Of a DNA stretch of 64,000 nucleotides, positions 23,205-31,463 are shown in pieces. Source of the stretch: VAXT01 sp963827725 (GTDB lineage: Bacteria; Actinomycetota; Thermoleophilia; Gaiellales; Gaiellaceae); NCBI GenBank assembly GCA_963827725.1, contig CAWHBM010000001.1, forward strand, positions 434,001 through 498,000, read 5' to 3'. A model generated the notes under the pieces. It made no database searches. It saw only the letters and a list, made by a program, of their open reading frames with translations, and had not been told where the DNA came from. The position numbers were made by a program, and so were the translations under genes. Each line of letters starts with the position of its first letter. The stretch's first letter is position 1.

Positions 23205-23462
23205 ATGGCGACACCGCCCGAGCAACCGCCCCGACCGAGCTACGGCTACCACCCCGGGGCGACACTCGACTTCGCACGGCTGCCGATCCCCGGTAATGCC
23301 GAGTTCCTCGTTTACCTGATCTCGCTGATCGTCTTCGTGCTCGTCGCGCTCATCGACGACAACGTCGACGCTGGAGCCTGGATGACCGCCGCCACGGTCG
23401 TCACCGCGGCGTACCTGCTCTCGCGCGGGATCGCCAAGGCGAGCCGAGTTCTAGAGCAGTAG
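23205..23462 (+). CDS. Small two-helix membrane protein
   Basis: 85 residues, no recognised family. A proline-rich cytoplasmic start (PPEQPPRPSYGYHP) precedes two hydrophobic segments (about residues 35-50, VYLISLIVFVLVALI, and 58-72, WMTAATVVTAAYLL) and a short basic end. ATG is preceded by GAAAGGAGAACGC, a strong ribosome-binding site. It follows the CtaG-like gene by 80 bp and converges on the LVIVD genes with only 5 bp between stop codons. Confidence 0.75.
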   Translation: MATPPEQPPRPSYGYHPGATLDFARLPIPGNAEFLVYLISLIVFVLVALIDDNVDAGAWMTAATVVTAAYLLSRGIAKASRVLEQ

Positions 23463-23467
23463 ATGCG

Positions 23468-24838
23468 CTAGCTGCCCCTGGCGGGCCGCAGGCCCGTCAG
23501 GGCGCCGCGAGCGAGACGTGCGAGCGGCGTCATCGCCCCGAACGGCGGTGGGTACACGTCTTCCTGCGTCTGCGCGTTCAGGTGCGTCCACTGGTAGCCG
23601 TACGGCCGGCCCGGGAGGATGATGTCGAACACGTCGAGCCCGCGGACGATGTCGTTCGCGTAGATCTTGCCGTTGTACCAGTACGTCGACCACGTGTCGG
23701 CCGTCCCGCGACCGCCCGTCGCCTTGTAGAAGCCGACCTCGACTGGCGCGGACGGGTTCGTGAAATCGATGACGCTCGTCCCGCCTCCGTACCAGGCTGC
23801 GACGAAGAGGTAGCGCCCGACTACCGGGACGATGTTGCCGTTGTGCACCGAGCAATACGTGCCGCCCTGCGGACGGGGAATCACGTACGAGCTCATCAGC
23901 TGAGCATCGCTCACCCGGTAGATCCAGATCTTGCCGTCGTCGCTCGGATCGCAGTTGCCGGTAAAGCTCTCGTCGTTGAAGACGACGTACTGCCGGTCCC
24001 AGGTGAACGAGGCCGAGTGCCAGACATTCACCGCGGCGTTGTCGAGGTGCACGGGATCCAGCGTCCCCGGATTGGCCGGATCGGAGATGTCCCAGAACTG
24101 GCCCTCGCTCAGGCACGACGCGGCCGCGATATCGAACGGGAGAAAAACGGTGATGTCGTGACAGCCGACACCGAGCCCCGGAAACTCGTCGGGCACGACC
24201 GGCGGCGTCGCGATCACGCTCGCCGTCTCGGGCGCGTCGAGTGGGACGGAGACGATCGAGATCTTGGCGTGCGGGTTCTGGCAGCGCGGCCCCGTGCTTC
24301 CCGGGTAGGAGGAGATGTACAGGAGCAGGCGGTTGTTCTCCTGGTCGGGGACCAGCGTGTGGGTGTGCGAGCCGCAGTCGGTGTAGACGCCCTTGATCAG
24401 CACCGGGTTGGCCGGATCCGACAGGTCGAAGATGCGAACCCCTTCGAAGCAGGCCGTGCCGCAGGCCGTGGTGTCGCTCGATCGGTTGACGCTGCAACTG
24501 GTCTCGCCGTTTGTCTGCGGCGTGTCGTTCGACAGGAAGAGCAGGAGCCGGTCCTCGTGCTCCCAGAGCGAGACGTCGTTCTGGGGGCCGCGGCAGAGCT
24601 TGTTGACGAGCAGCCGGTTCGTCCCCGTCTGCGAGATGTCGAAGACGCGGAAGCCGTCGTAGTTGCCCGCGACGACGATGTTGCCCCACATCGTGATGTC
24701 GGAATGCGTGCGGGTCGGCCCCTCCGGGAAGCTCCAGTCGAGCCGCATGTTCGGGCTGTTGACGGCCGTGCCCGCACCTGGCACGAAGACCGCTGCGAGG
24801 CATGCGAGGACGAGCAGATATCCGAAGCGCGCCAGCAC
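23468..24838 (-). CDS. Exported LVIVD-repeat beta-propeller protein (copy B)
   Basis: 456 residues. Signal peptide from GTG (ARFGYLLVLACLAAVFVPG). The mature part is made of LVIVD-type blades: GFRVFDISQTGTN, GVRIFDLSDPANPVLIKGVY, QFWDISDPANPGTLD, TSVIDFTNPSAPVEVGFY and GLDVFDIILPGRPYG. His-rich segments (GSHTHTLVP, GCHDITVF) recur at blade tips. Such propellers are extracellular and mostly uncharacterised. It is a tandem duplicate of copy A (36 bp upstream), differing mainly at the C-terminus (ALTGLRPARGS added) and a middle loop. Confidence 0.8.
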   Translation of the reverse strand: MLARFGYLLVLACLAAVFVPGAGTAVNSPNMRLDWSFPEGPTRTHSDITMWGNIVVAGNYDGFRVFDISQTGTNRLLVNKLCRGPQNDVSLWEHEDRLLLFLSNDTPQTNGETSCSVNRSSDTTACGTACFEGVRIFDLSDPANPVLIKGVYTDCGSHTHTLVPDQENNRLLLYISSYPGSTGPRCQNPHAKISIVSVPLDAPETASVIATPPVVPDEFPGLGVGCHDITVFLPFDIAAASCLSEGQFWDISDPANPGTLDPVHLDNAAVNVWHSASFTWDRQYVVFNDESFTGNCDPSDDGKIWIYRVSDAQLMSSYVIPRPQGGTYCSVHNGNIVPVVGRYLFVAAWYGGGTSVIDFTNPSAPVEVGFYKATGGRGTADTWSTYWYNGKIYANDIVRGLDVFDIILPGRPYGYQWTHLNAQTQEDVYPPPFGAMTPLARLARGALTGLRPARGS

Positions 24839-24847
24839 GTCGCGCTC

Positions 24848-24877
24848 GATGTTAGACCGTTTCGCCAGGTGGTACTA
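24848..24877 (-). repeat. Duplicated leader segment, copy B
   Basis: 30 bp matching 26212-26241 at 25 positions. It contains the stop of LVIVD copy A and a TAACAT hexamer before copy B, so the tandem duplication included the 5' leader. Confidence 0.7.
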
Positions 24878-26200
24878 GAGCCCCGAAGCGAGGCGCGCGA
24901 GCGGGGTCATCGTCCGGAGCGGCGGCGGGTAGAACTGCTCCTGCGTCTGGGCGTTCAGGTGCGTCCACGTCTCGCCGTACGGCGTGCCCGGGATGATCAT
25001 GTCGAACACGTCGAGCCCGCGAACGATGTCGTTTGCGTAGATCTTGCCGTTGTACCAGTACGACGACCACGTGTCGGCCGAGCCGCGGCCCCCCGTTGCC
25101 TTGTAGAAGCCGACCTCGGCCGGCGCAGACGGATTCGTGAAGTCGACGACGCTCGTGCCACCGCCGTACCAGGCCCCGACGAAGAGGTACCGGTCCTCGA
25201 CAGGAATGATGTTGCCGTTGTGCACGGAGCAGTACGTGCCCCCCTGCTGGCGCGGGATCATGAACGAGCTCATCAGTTGGCCGTCGCTCACGCGGAAAAT
25301 GTGGATCTTCCCGTCGCCGTTCGGCTGGCACGTGCCGGTGAAGCTCTCGTCGTCGAAGACCACGTACTGGCCGTCCCACGTGAACGCGGCCGAGTGCCAG
25401 TAGTTCACGCCCGCGAGGTCGATGTGCACGGGGTTCGTCGTGGTCGGGTTGGCCGGGTCGCTGATGTCCCAGAGCTGACCCTCGGTCGCGCAAGATGCGG
25501 CCATCTTGTCAATCGCGAGGAAAGCGGTCATGTCGTGGCAGCCGGGCACGTTCGTCGTGAGCTGCGGCTGCGAGAGCACGCTCGCAGTCTCGGGGGCATC
25601 GAGCGGGACCTGAACGATCGAGATCTTGCGGAATGGCGACTGACAGCGCGGCCCCGAGCTCCCTGGATAGGAGGAGATGTAGATGAGCATGCGGTTGTTC
25701 GGCGGATCCGGGACCAGCGTGTGGGTATGTGAGCCGCAGTCGGTGTAGACCCCTTTGAGGTAGACCGGGACCGACGGAGTCGACAGGTCGAAGATGCGGA
25801 TGCCCTCGAAGCAGGCGGTGCCGCACGCGGTCGTGTCGCTCGAGCGGTTCTCGCTGCAGGTGGTCTCGCCGTCGGTCTGCGGTGTGTCGATCGACTGGAA
25901 CATGAGCAGGCGCCCCTCGTGCTCCCACAGCGAAACGTCGTTCTGCGGGCCGCGGCAGAGCTTGTTGGCGAGCAGCCGGTTCGTTCCCGTCTGCGAGATG
26001 TCGAAGACGCGGAAGCCGTCGTAGTTGCCCGCGACGACGATGTCGCCCCACATCGCGATGTCCGAGTGAGTGCGGGTCGGCCCCTCCGGGAAGCTCCAGT
26101 CGAGCCGCATGTTCGGGCTGTTCACCGAGGAACCGGCGCCCGGCAGCATGAAAGCTGCGGAGCACACGAGGACGAGCAGATATCCGAAGCGCGACAACAC
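24875..26200 (-). CDS. Exported LVIVD-repeat beta-propeller protein (copy A)
   Basis: 441 residues, same architecture as copy B: signal peptide (SRFGYLLVLVCSAAFMLPG), conserved start of the mature protein SSVNSPNMRLDWSFPEGPTR, LVIVD blades (GIRIFDLSTPSVPVYLKGVY, TSVVDFTNPSAPAEVGFY) and a repeated TDCGSHTHTLVPD loop. GTG 26200 lies 28 bp after the purF stop, with a TAACAT hexamer and a 12-bp palindrome CTGGCGCGCCAG (26201-26212) between. It may be read through from purF or have its own promoter. Function unknown. Confidence 0.8.
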   Translation of the reverse strand: MLSRFGYLLVLVCSAAFMLPGAGSSVNSPNMRLDWSFPEGPTRTHSDIAMWGDIVVAGNYDGFRVFDISQTGTNRLLANKLCRGPQNDVSLWEHEGRLLMFQSIDTPQTDGETTCSENRSSDTTACGTACFEGIRIFDLSTPSVPVYLKGVYTDCGSHTHTLVPDPPNNRMLIYISSYPGSSGPRCQSPFRKISIVQVPLDAPETASVLSQPQLTTNVPGCHDMTAFLAIDKMAASCATEGQLWDISDPANPTTTNPVHIDLAGVNYWHSAAFTWDGQYVVFDDESFTGTCQPNGDGKIHIFRVSDGQLMSSFMIPRQQGGTYCSVHNGNIIPVEDRYLFVGAWYGGGTSVVDFTNPSAPAEVGFYKATGGRGSADTWSSYWYNGKIYANDIVRGLDVFDMIIPGTPYGETWTHLNAQTQEQFYPPPLRTMTPLARLASGL

Positions 26201-26211
26201 CTGGCGCGCCA

Positions 26212-26241
26212 GATGTTAAAGCGTTTCGCTATGCGGTACTA
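26212..26241 (-). repeat. Duplicated leader segment, copy A
   Basis: 30 bp matching 24848-24877 at 25 of 30 positions. It includes the last codons of purF and a TAACAT hexamer before LVIVD copy A. Confidence 0.7.
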
Positions 26242-27614
26242 GGTTCGAACCGAAACTTTGCGAGCGTCTTGCCCTCCGGGATCCGCGTCGGATACTCCCG
26301 GGTGAAGCAGGCGCGGCAGAACTCGTTGGCCGGCCTGGTCGTGGCCGCCTGGGCTCCTTCGAGCGAGAGGTACGCGAGAGACGTGGCGCCGATCTGCTCG
26401 CGCACTGCGTCGACCGACCTCGACGAGGCCACGAGCTGCTCCTCGTCGGCGAAGTCGATCCCGTAGAAGCAGGGCGAGACGATCGGAGGTGACGAGATGC
26501 GGACGTGCACCTCCTGCGCCCCGGCTCCGAAGAGGAGCTCGACGATCTTGCGGGTCGTGTTTCCACGCACGATGGAGTCGTCCACGAGCACGACGCGCTT
26601 CCCCGCGACTTCGGAGAGCGGGTTGAACTTCAGGCGGATGCCCTGCTCGCGAAGACCCTGGTCGGGCTCGATGAACGTACGGCCGACATAGCGATTCTTG
26701 ATCAGTCCTTCGGAGAAGGGGATCCCGCTGCGCCGCGCGAACCCGATCGCGGCCGGGGTTCCGGAGTCAGGCGCGGGCAGCACGAAGTCCGCCTCGACGC
26801 CGGCCTCCTCGGCGAGCCGCTCGCCCATCCTGATGCGCGCCGCGTGCACTTCGATGCCCGCGAGGGTCGAGTCGGGCCGCGCGAGATAGATGAACTCGAA
26901 GAGGCAGAGAGCTCCTGCTCCCGCCTGGGGCACGGCCTGCAGCGAATGGACGCCTTCCTCGTCGATCACCACGAGCTCGCCGGGCGCGATCTCGCGCTCG
27001 TGCTCGGCGCCGACGAGATCCAGCGCGCAGGTCTCGGAGGCGAGAACCGGGTCGCCGTCGATTCGACCGAGGTTGAGCGGGCGGAAGCCGTGAGGATCGC
27101 GGAAGCCGACGAGCTTCCCGTCGGCCAGCGCAACGACCGTGAACGCACCCTCGAGCCTGTGCATCGCTCCTGCGACCGCCTCCTCGAGCGGAGCCGGATC
27201 GTTGGCGATGAGCGCGGCGATCACTTCCGTGTCGGAAGTCGTCGCCAGGAGGACGCCCTCCTCCACGAGCTCCTCGCGCAGTTTCCCGACGTTGGTCAGG
27301 TTGCCGTTGTGCCCGAGCGTCACCGTCCGGGCCTTGCCGTGCTGGACGATCGGCTGCGCGTTCGTCCAGTGCGTCGAGCCGGTCGTCGAGTAGCGCGTAT
27401 GGCCGATCGCGACCTCGCCCTGGAGCCCGCTCAGGTTCTGCTCGTTGAACACCTGGGCGACGAGCCCCATGTCCCGGAGGACGGTGAGACGCCCGCGGTC
27501 GGAGACGGCAATGCCCGCGGACTCCTGCCCCCGGTGCTGGAGCGCGAAGAGCCCGAAGAACGCGACGCGCGCAACGTCGCGCTCTGGCGCGCGAATGCCA
27601 AAAACACCGCACAT
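26229..27614 (-). CDS. purF: Amidophosphoribosyltransferase
   Basis: 461 residues. After Met removal the nucleophile is Cys2 (MCGVFGIRAPE), so there is no propeptide. Glutaminase motifs GHTRYSTTG and LGHNGNLTN; the PRPP loop is VLVDDSIVRGNTTRKIV. Four cysteines at the positions expected for a [4Fe-4S] cluster (GALCLFEF, VSPCFYGID, CRAC) place it in the iron-sulfur type of PurF. It catalyses the committed step of purine synthesis. The ATG directly abuts a 167-bp palindromic element, so no ribosome-binding site lies immediately upstream. Confidence 0.94.
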   Translation of the reverse strand: MCGVFGIRAPERDVARVAFFGLFALQHRGQESAGIAVSDRGRLTVLRDMGLVAQVFNEQNLSGLQGEVAIGHTRYSTTGSTHWTNAQPIVQHGKARTVTLGHNGNLTNVGKLREELVEEGVLLATTSDTEVIAALIANDPAPLEEAVAGAMHRLEGAFTVVALADGKLVGFRDPHGFRPLNLGRIDGDPVLASETCALDLVGAEHEREIAPGELVVIDEEGVHSLQAVPQAGAGALCLFEFIYLARPDSTLAGIEVHAARIRMGERLAEEAGVEADFVLPAPDSGTPAAIGFARRSGIPFSEGLIKNRYVGRTFIEPDQGLREQGIRLKFNPLSEVAGKRVVLVDDSIVRGNTTRKIVELLFGAGAQEVHVRISSPPIVSPCFYGIDFADEEQLVASSRSVDAVREQIGATSLAYLSLEGAQAATTRPANEFCRACFTREYPTRIPEGKTLAKFRFEPSTA

Positions 27615-29845
27615 CTAGTGCGCCGTCCGGTAATGCCGCTGAGCTTCTGGGTCGCGAGCACCAAGCCAGAGGCCGCACTCGACTGCGTCCAAGGCTTGCA
27701 GCCTTGGCAAAGGCGAGGTGGGCTCTGGCGCCGCGTGATCGCGGGCCAGAAGCCAGCATGTATTGCCGGATGGCGCACTAGTAGCTCCCAGGCTTGCCGC
27801 AGTTGCTCGACGGGGACCTCCAGCAGACTAGCGCCGCCGACGGTGCCGATGCGCGGGAAATCGAGATTCTCGGTCGAGGCGAGAACCACCTGGCCGCCGC
27901 CTTCGCCGAAGAGCGCGAGCGTGTCGGCCGGCAGGTCGAGCTCCGCACCGAGCCCGCTTGCGATCGCAGCCGCGGCGAGCGCGACCGCCAGGCCGCCCTC
28001 GGCGGCGTCGTGGACGAGGGAGCACCTCGGGGCCACGCGCGCGAGAACAGCGACGAGCCCCGCTTCGGCGTTGAGGTCGAGCGGCGCGGGGCGGCCTGCG
28101 AGCTCGCCGTACAGCGCCTGGTACTCGGAGCCGTCGAATGAGAGTTGCGGCGCGCCTGCCAGGAAGATCGCGTCGCCCTCGTTCCAGGTGCCCGGGATCT
28201 TCCGGACGTCGGCGACGAGTCCGACGCAGCCGACGACCGGAGTGGGGTGGATGGCGCGGCCGTCCGTCTCGTTGTAGAGCGAGACGTTTCCCGAGACGAC
28301 GGGAATGCCGAGCGCCTCGCAGGCGGCCGCCATGCCCTCGATCGCCTCCGCCAGCTCCCACGCGATCTCGGGCTTCTCCGGGTTCCCGAAGTTCAGGCAG
28401 TCGGTGATCGCAAGCGGCTCGCCGCCGGCGCAGGCGACGTTGCGCACCGCCTCGAGCACCGCGAGCGCGCCGCCGGTGTGAGGGTCGAGCCGGGCGATCC
28501 GGCCCGAGCCGTCGAGGCTGACGGCCAGGCCACGAAAGGACGGACGAAGACGGAGCACCGCGGCGTCGAGCCCGGGCCGGCGAACGGTGCGCGAGCCGAC
28601 GAGCTGGTCGTACCGGCGATAGATCCAGGCACGGCTCCGGATGTTCGGCGACGCGAGCAGCTCGAGCAGCGCGCGATCGGTGGTCGGACCGGTGGGAGCG
28701 GGCGCAGGCTCGGCGGCCGGCCTGGGCCGGCGAGCAACCTCGTAGCGGGGAGCCTCGTCGGTCAGGTAGGCCGCCGGGATCGCGCCGACAAGCTCGCCGT
28801 CGAAGTAGGCGCGGAGCTCACCCGTCTCGGTCACCTCGCCGATCGGTGAGTGGTCGAGCTCCCAGCGGGCGCAGACCTCTTCGACCGCCGACACGTTCTC
28901 CGGCCGCACGACCGCGACCATCCGCTCCTGGCTCTCCGAGATCATGATCTCCCAGGGCTCCATCTCTTCTTCGCGCAAGGGGACCCGGTCGAGCAGGACG
29001 TCGATGCCGCCGTCGCCGCCGGCCATCTCGGCAAGCGAGGATGCGAGCCCGGCTGCGCCGCAGTCCTGCAGCGACTCGACGAGGCCGCGCTCGACGAGCT
29101 CGAGGCTCGACTCGATCAGCTTCTTGCCAGTGAACGGGTCGCCGATCTGGACCGAGGGACGCTTGTCGGCGTCTCCTTCACCCAGCTCCTGGCTGGCGAG
29201 CACGCTTGCGCCACCGATCCCGTCCCGGCCGGTCGTCGCGCCGTAGAGGAAGACGACGTTGCCCGTGCCTCGAGCCTGCGCGTTCAGGACGCGCTCGGTG
29301 GGGAGGAGGCCGACGCACATCGCGTTGACGAGGCAGTTGTCCGCGTAGGAGGGGTCGAAGACGGTGTCGCCGCCGACCGTGGGCACTCCCACCGAGTTTC
29401 CGTACTGGCCGATACCGGCCACCGCTCTCTCGAACGAGTGGTCGGGCTCGCCGAAGCGAAGGCCGTCGAGGAGCGCGACCGGACGTGCCCCCATGGCGAT
29501 GATGTCCCGGAGGATCCCGCCGACGCCCGTCGCTGCGCCCTGGAACGGCTCGACGGCCGATGGGTGGTTGTGGCTCTCGACCTTGAACGCGACTGCCTCG
29601 CCCTCGCCGAGGTCGATGACTCCCGCGTTCTCGCCCGGCCCCTGGAGCACGCGCGGCGAGTCGGTCGGAAAGCGGCGGAGCAGCGATGCCGAGTGCTTGT
29701 ACGCGCAGTGCTCCGACCACAGGAGCGAGAAGACGGCGAGCTCGAAATGGTTCGGCTCGCGGGCGAGCAACTCGCAGATTCGGTCGAGCTCCCCGTCGGT
29801 GAGGCCGAGAGCGCGATGGAGCGGCTGTTCCGCGACCGGAGTCAG
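27431..29845 (-). CDS. purL: Phosphoribosylformylglycinamidine synthase subunit PurL, apparent CTG start and read-through 3' end
   Basis: 804 residues as read; family homology covers roughly the first 690. AIRS-like motifs: LLWSEHCAYKHS, VESHNHPSAVEPF, GGILRDIIAMGARPVALLD, DCGAAGLASS and VSGNVSLYNET. Works with PurS and PurQ (49195-48500) to make FGAM. The start is CTG 29845: residues before TTG 29770 (EQPLHRALGLTDGELDRICE) are conserved in the family and TAGACT lies seven bases before the CTG. Homology ends at about 27782 where the palindromic element begins; the frame then reads through it and 184 bp into purF before stopping at 27431. Confidence 0.88.
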   Translation of the reverse strand: MTPVAEQPLHRALGLTDGELDRICELLAREPNHFELAVFSLLWSEHCAYKHSASLLRRFPTDSPRVLQGPGENAGVIDLGEGEAVAFKVESHNHPSAVEPFQGAATGVGGILRDIIAMGARPVALLDGLRFGEPDHSFERAVAGIGQYGNSVGVPTVGGDTVFDPSYADNCLVNAMCVGLLPTERVLNAQARGTGNVVFLYGATTGRDGIGGASVLASQELGEGDADKRPSVQIGDPFTGKKLIESSLELVERGLVESLQDCGAAGLASSLAEMAGGDGGIDVLLDRVPLREEEMEPWEIMISESQERMVAVVRPENVSAVEEVCARWELDHSPIGEVTETGELRAYFDGELVGAIPAAYLTDEAPRYEVARRPRPAAEPAPAPTGPTTDRALLELLASPNIRSRAWIYRRYDQLVGSRTVRRPGLDAAVLRLRPSFRGLAVSLDGSGRIARLDPHTGGALAVLEAVRNVACAGGEPLAITDCLNFGNPEKPEIAWELAEAIEGMAAACEALGIPVVSGNVSLYNETDGRAIHPTPVVGCVGLVADVRKIPGTWNEGDAIFLAGAPQLSFDGSEYQALYGELAGRPAPLDLNAEAGLVAVLARVAPRCSLVHDAAEGGLAVALAAAAIASGLGAELDLPADTLALFGEGGGQVVLASTENLDFPRIGTVGGASLLEVPVEQLRQAWELLVRHPAIHAGFWPAITRRQSPPRLCQGCKPWTQSSAASGLVLATQKLSGITGRRTRCAVFLAFARQSATLRASRSSGSSRSSTGGRSPRALPSPTAGVSPSSGTWGSSPRCSTSRT
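27615..27781. repeat. CTAG-ended palindromic element, copy 1 (purL-purF junction)
   Basis: 167 bp, imperfect inverted repeat over its full length: CTAGTGCGCC at the left end and GGCGCACTAG at the right, with arms of about 80 bp that match at most positions, and a perfect central hairpin CCAAGGCT-TGC-AGCCTTGG (27689-27707) exactly at the midpoint. It encodes no protein. The same architecture and related sequence occurs at 59490-59658. CTAG at both ends may be part of the element or a 4-bp target duplication. Confidence 0.85.
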
Positions 29846-29852
29846 GTAGTTC

Positions 29853-29858
29853 AGTCTA
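29853..29858 (-). promoter_or_regulatory. purL: Leaderless -10 hexamer of purL
   Basis: TAGACT on the minus strand, exactly seven bases before CTG 29845. No ATG, GTG or TTG is in frame between the upstream stop at 29911 and TTG 29770. Confidence 0.5.
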
Positions 29859-30009
29859 GCCGTGCCGCTGGATGAGGCCCGAGCCCTTTGGAACCTTCCG
29901 ACCCTTAACTACGGCACAGCCAACCTCCTCCCCACGACGAGCCTATCGCCGAAATGCGCACGCGTGGGTGCCAGCTTTGCGCCGCTTCTGTGACGCGGAT
30001 TTGCGTAGG

Positions 30010-30015
30010 TAGCCT
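30010..30015 (+). promoter_or_regulatory. Leaderless -10 hexamer of the EamA transporter gene
   Basis: TAGCCT, six bases before ATG 30022, in the 176-bp region divergent from purL. Nothing else was recognised in that region. Confidence 0.4.
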
Positions 30016-30021
30016 GCGTGG

Positions 30022-30924
30022 ATGCGCGGCTACGTCCCCTTGCTGCTCCTGCTCGCGGCGATCTGGGGCGCCTCGTTCATGTTCATCAAGATCGCCGTCG
30101 ACGAGCTCGCGCCGACGACGACGATGGCGCTTCGGCTCGTTCTCTCAGCGATTCCGCTGCTTGCGATCATCTTCGTCAACCGCGGGCTCAGGCCCGCTCT
30201 CAGCGAGATGCGCGCGATCACGCGAGCGGCGATGTTCCTCGGCATCATCAGCACCGCGTTGCCGTTCACTCTCATCGCCTGGGGCGAGACGAAGATCGAC
30301 TCCGGGGTCGCGGCGATCGGTAACGCGTCGATGCCGATCTTCGTCGCGGCTCTCGCGATCAAGTTTCGCTCGAGCGAGCGAGCTACGGGGTCGCGGCTGT
30401 TCGGTGTCGTTCTCGGCCTCTTTGGGGTGGGCGTTCTGACCGGCGTCAACCCTGAGGGCGGGTGGGCCGGTGTTGCCGGAACGCTCGCCGTCGTTCTCGC
30501 TTCGGTCTCGTATGCAGTCGCCACGCTCTACACCCAGGGCCTCCTCGACAACGTCCACAACGACGTGCTCGCCGCGACCTCCGTGATGTGGGGGACGATC
30601 TTCCTCGCCCCACTGGGAGTGGCGCAGGCACCCTCGCACTTTCCGAGCTGGGGCGTGATCGCGTCCATCCTCGCGCTCGCGCTGCTCGGCACCGTCGCCG
30701 GCCAGCTCATCTACTTCCGCATGATCTACCGGTACGGCTCCGCCCGGTCGAGCCTCGTCGTCTACCTGCTGCCGGTGACCGCCCTCTTCTACGGCGCGCT
30801 GCTGCTCGACGAGGCGATCACCGCTCCCGCGATCGTCGGGCTCGTTCTCATCCTGACCGGCACCGCGCTCGGCTCCGGCGTGCTCCGCCTACCGCGGCGA
30901 GCAACCGCCACGGCCGCATCGTGA
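30022..30924 (+). CDS. EamA-family (DMT superfamily) permease
   Basis: 300 residues with about ten hydrophobic helices in two EamA repeats (first opens LLLLLAAIWGASFMFIKIAV, the second covers about 160-290). Members export amino acids, nucleosides or other metabolites across the cytoplasmic membrane; substrate unknown. It ends in a short basic tail LPRRATATAAS. The stop overlaps the GTG of the next gene (GTGA). Confidence 0.87.
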   Translation: MRGYVPLLLLLAAIWGASFMFIKIAVDELAPTTTMALRLVLSAIPLLAIIFVNRGLRPALSEMRAITRAAMFLGIISTALPFTLIAWGETKIDSGVAAIGNASMPIFVAALAIKFRSSERATGSRLFGVVLGLFGVGVLTGVNPEGGWAGVAGTLAVVLASVSYAVATLYTQGLLDNVHNDVLAATSVMWGTIFLAPLGVAQAPSHFPSWGVIASILALALLGTVAGQLIYFRMIYRYGSARSSLVVYLLPVTALFYGALLLDEAITAPAIVGLVLILTGTALGSGVLRLPRRATATAAS

Positions 30925-31463
30925 GCGAGACGATTCCCGGCGACGGATTCCGCCTTCGGCGGGCGTCCGCCGACGACGTCGACTTCCTGCTCGAGCTCTC
31001 GGGTCATGACGACGTCGATCCTTTCCTTCGCGCAGTCCGGCCCGACCGCGATGCGCTCCTGGAGGAGATCGAGCAGTCGATCGCCGAGCCGCAGGCCTCG
31101 GGGCGCTTCGTGATCGAGGTCGAGGAAGGCGGCGCTTGGCGTGCGGCCGGAATCATGGGCTTCGACGTCGCGAACAAGCGAAGCCGAATCGCCAACCTCG
31201 GAGGGCTCGCCGTCCATCCGGACTTCCGCGGCCGGCGCCTTGCCGATGATGCCGCCCGCGTGTTCCAGCGTCATCTGCTCGTCGACCTCGACTACCACCG
31301 GCTTCAGCTCGAGATCTACGGCTTCAACGAGCGTGCGATCGAGCACGCCAAGCGCGCAGGCTTCGTCCACGAGGGCGTCAAGCGCAAGGCCTACTGGCGG
31401 CACGACGAGTGGGTTGACGCCGTGCTCTTCGGCCTCGTGCGCGAGGACCTCGAAGGGTCTTAG
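30921..31463 (+). CDS. GNAT-family N-acetyltransferase
   Basis: 180 residues. GNAT fold of the RimJ/SpeG-like type: FRLRRASADDVDFLLEL at the N-terminus, acetyl-CoA loop in LAVHPDFRGRRLADDAARV and the C-terminal YGFNERAIEHAKRAGFVHEG. The substrate is not evident; being coupled to an EamA exporter, acetylation of an exported small molecule is possible but unproven. GTG 30921 overlaps the permease stop. The TAG stop overlaps the TAA of the convergent MshEN-like gene by 4 bp. Confidence 0.87.
   Translation: MSETIPGDGFRLRRASADDVDFLLELSGHDDVDPFLRAVRPDRDALLEEIEQSIAEPQASGRFVIEVEEGGAWRAAGIMGFDVANKRSRIANLGGLAVHPDFRGRRLADDAARVFQRHLLVDLDYHRLQLEIYGFNERAIEHAKRAGFVHEGVKRKAYWRHDEWVDAVLFGLVREDLEGS

Noticed and set aside
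27615..27781. Simple rho-independent terminator of purL
   Set aside because: Far too long, with full-length arm symmetry and a second related copy elsewhere; no U-tract.
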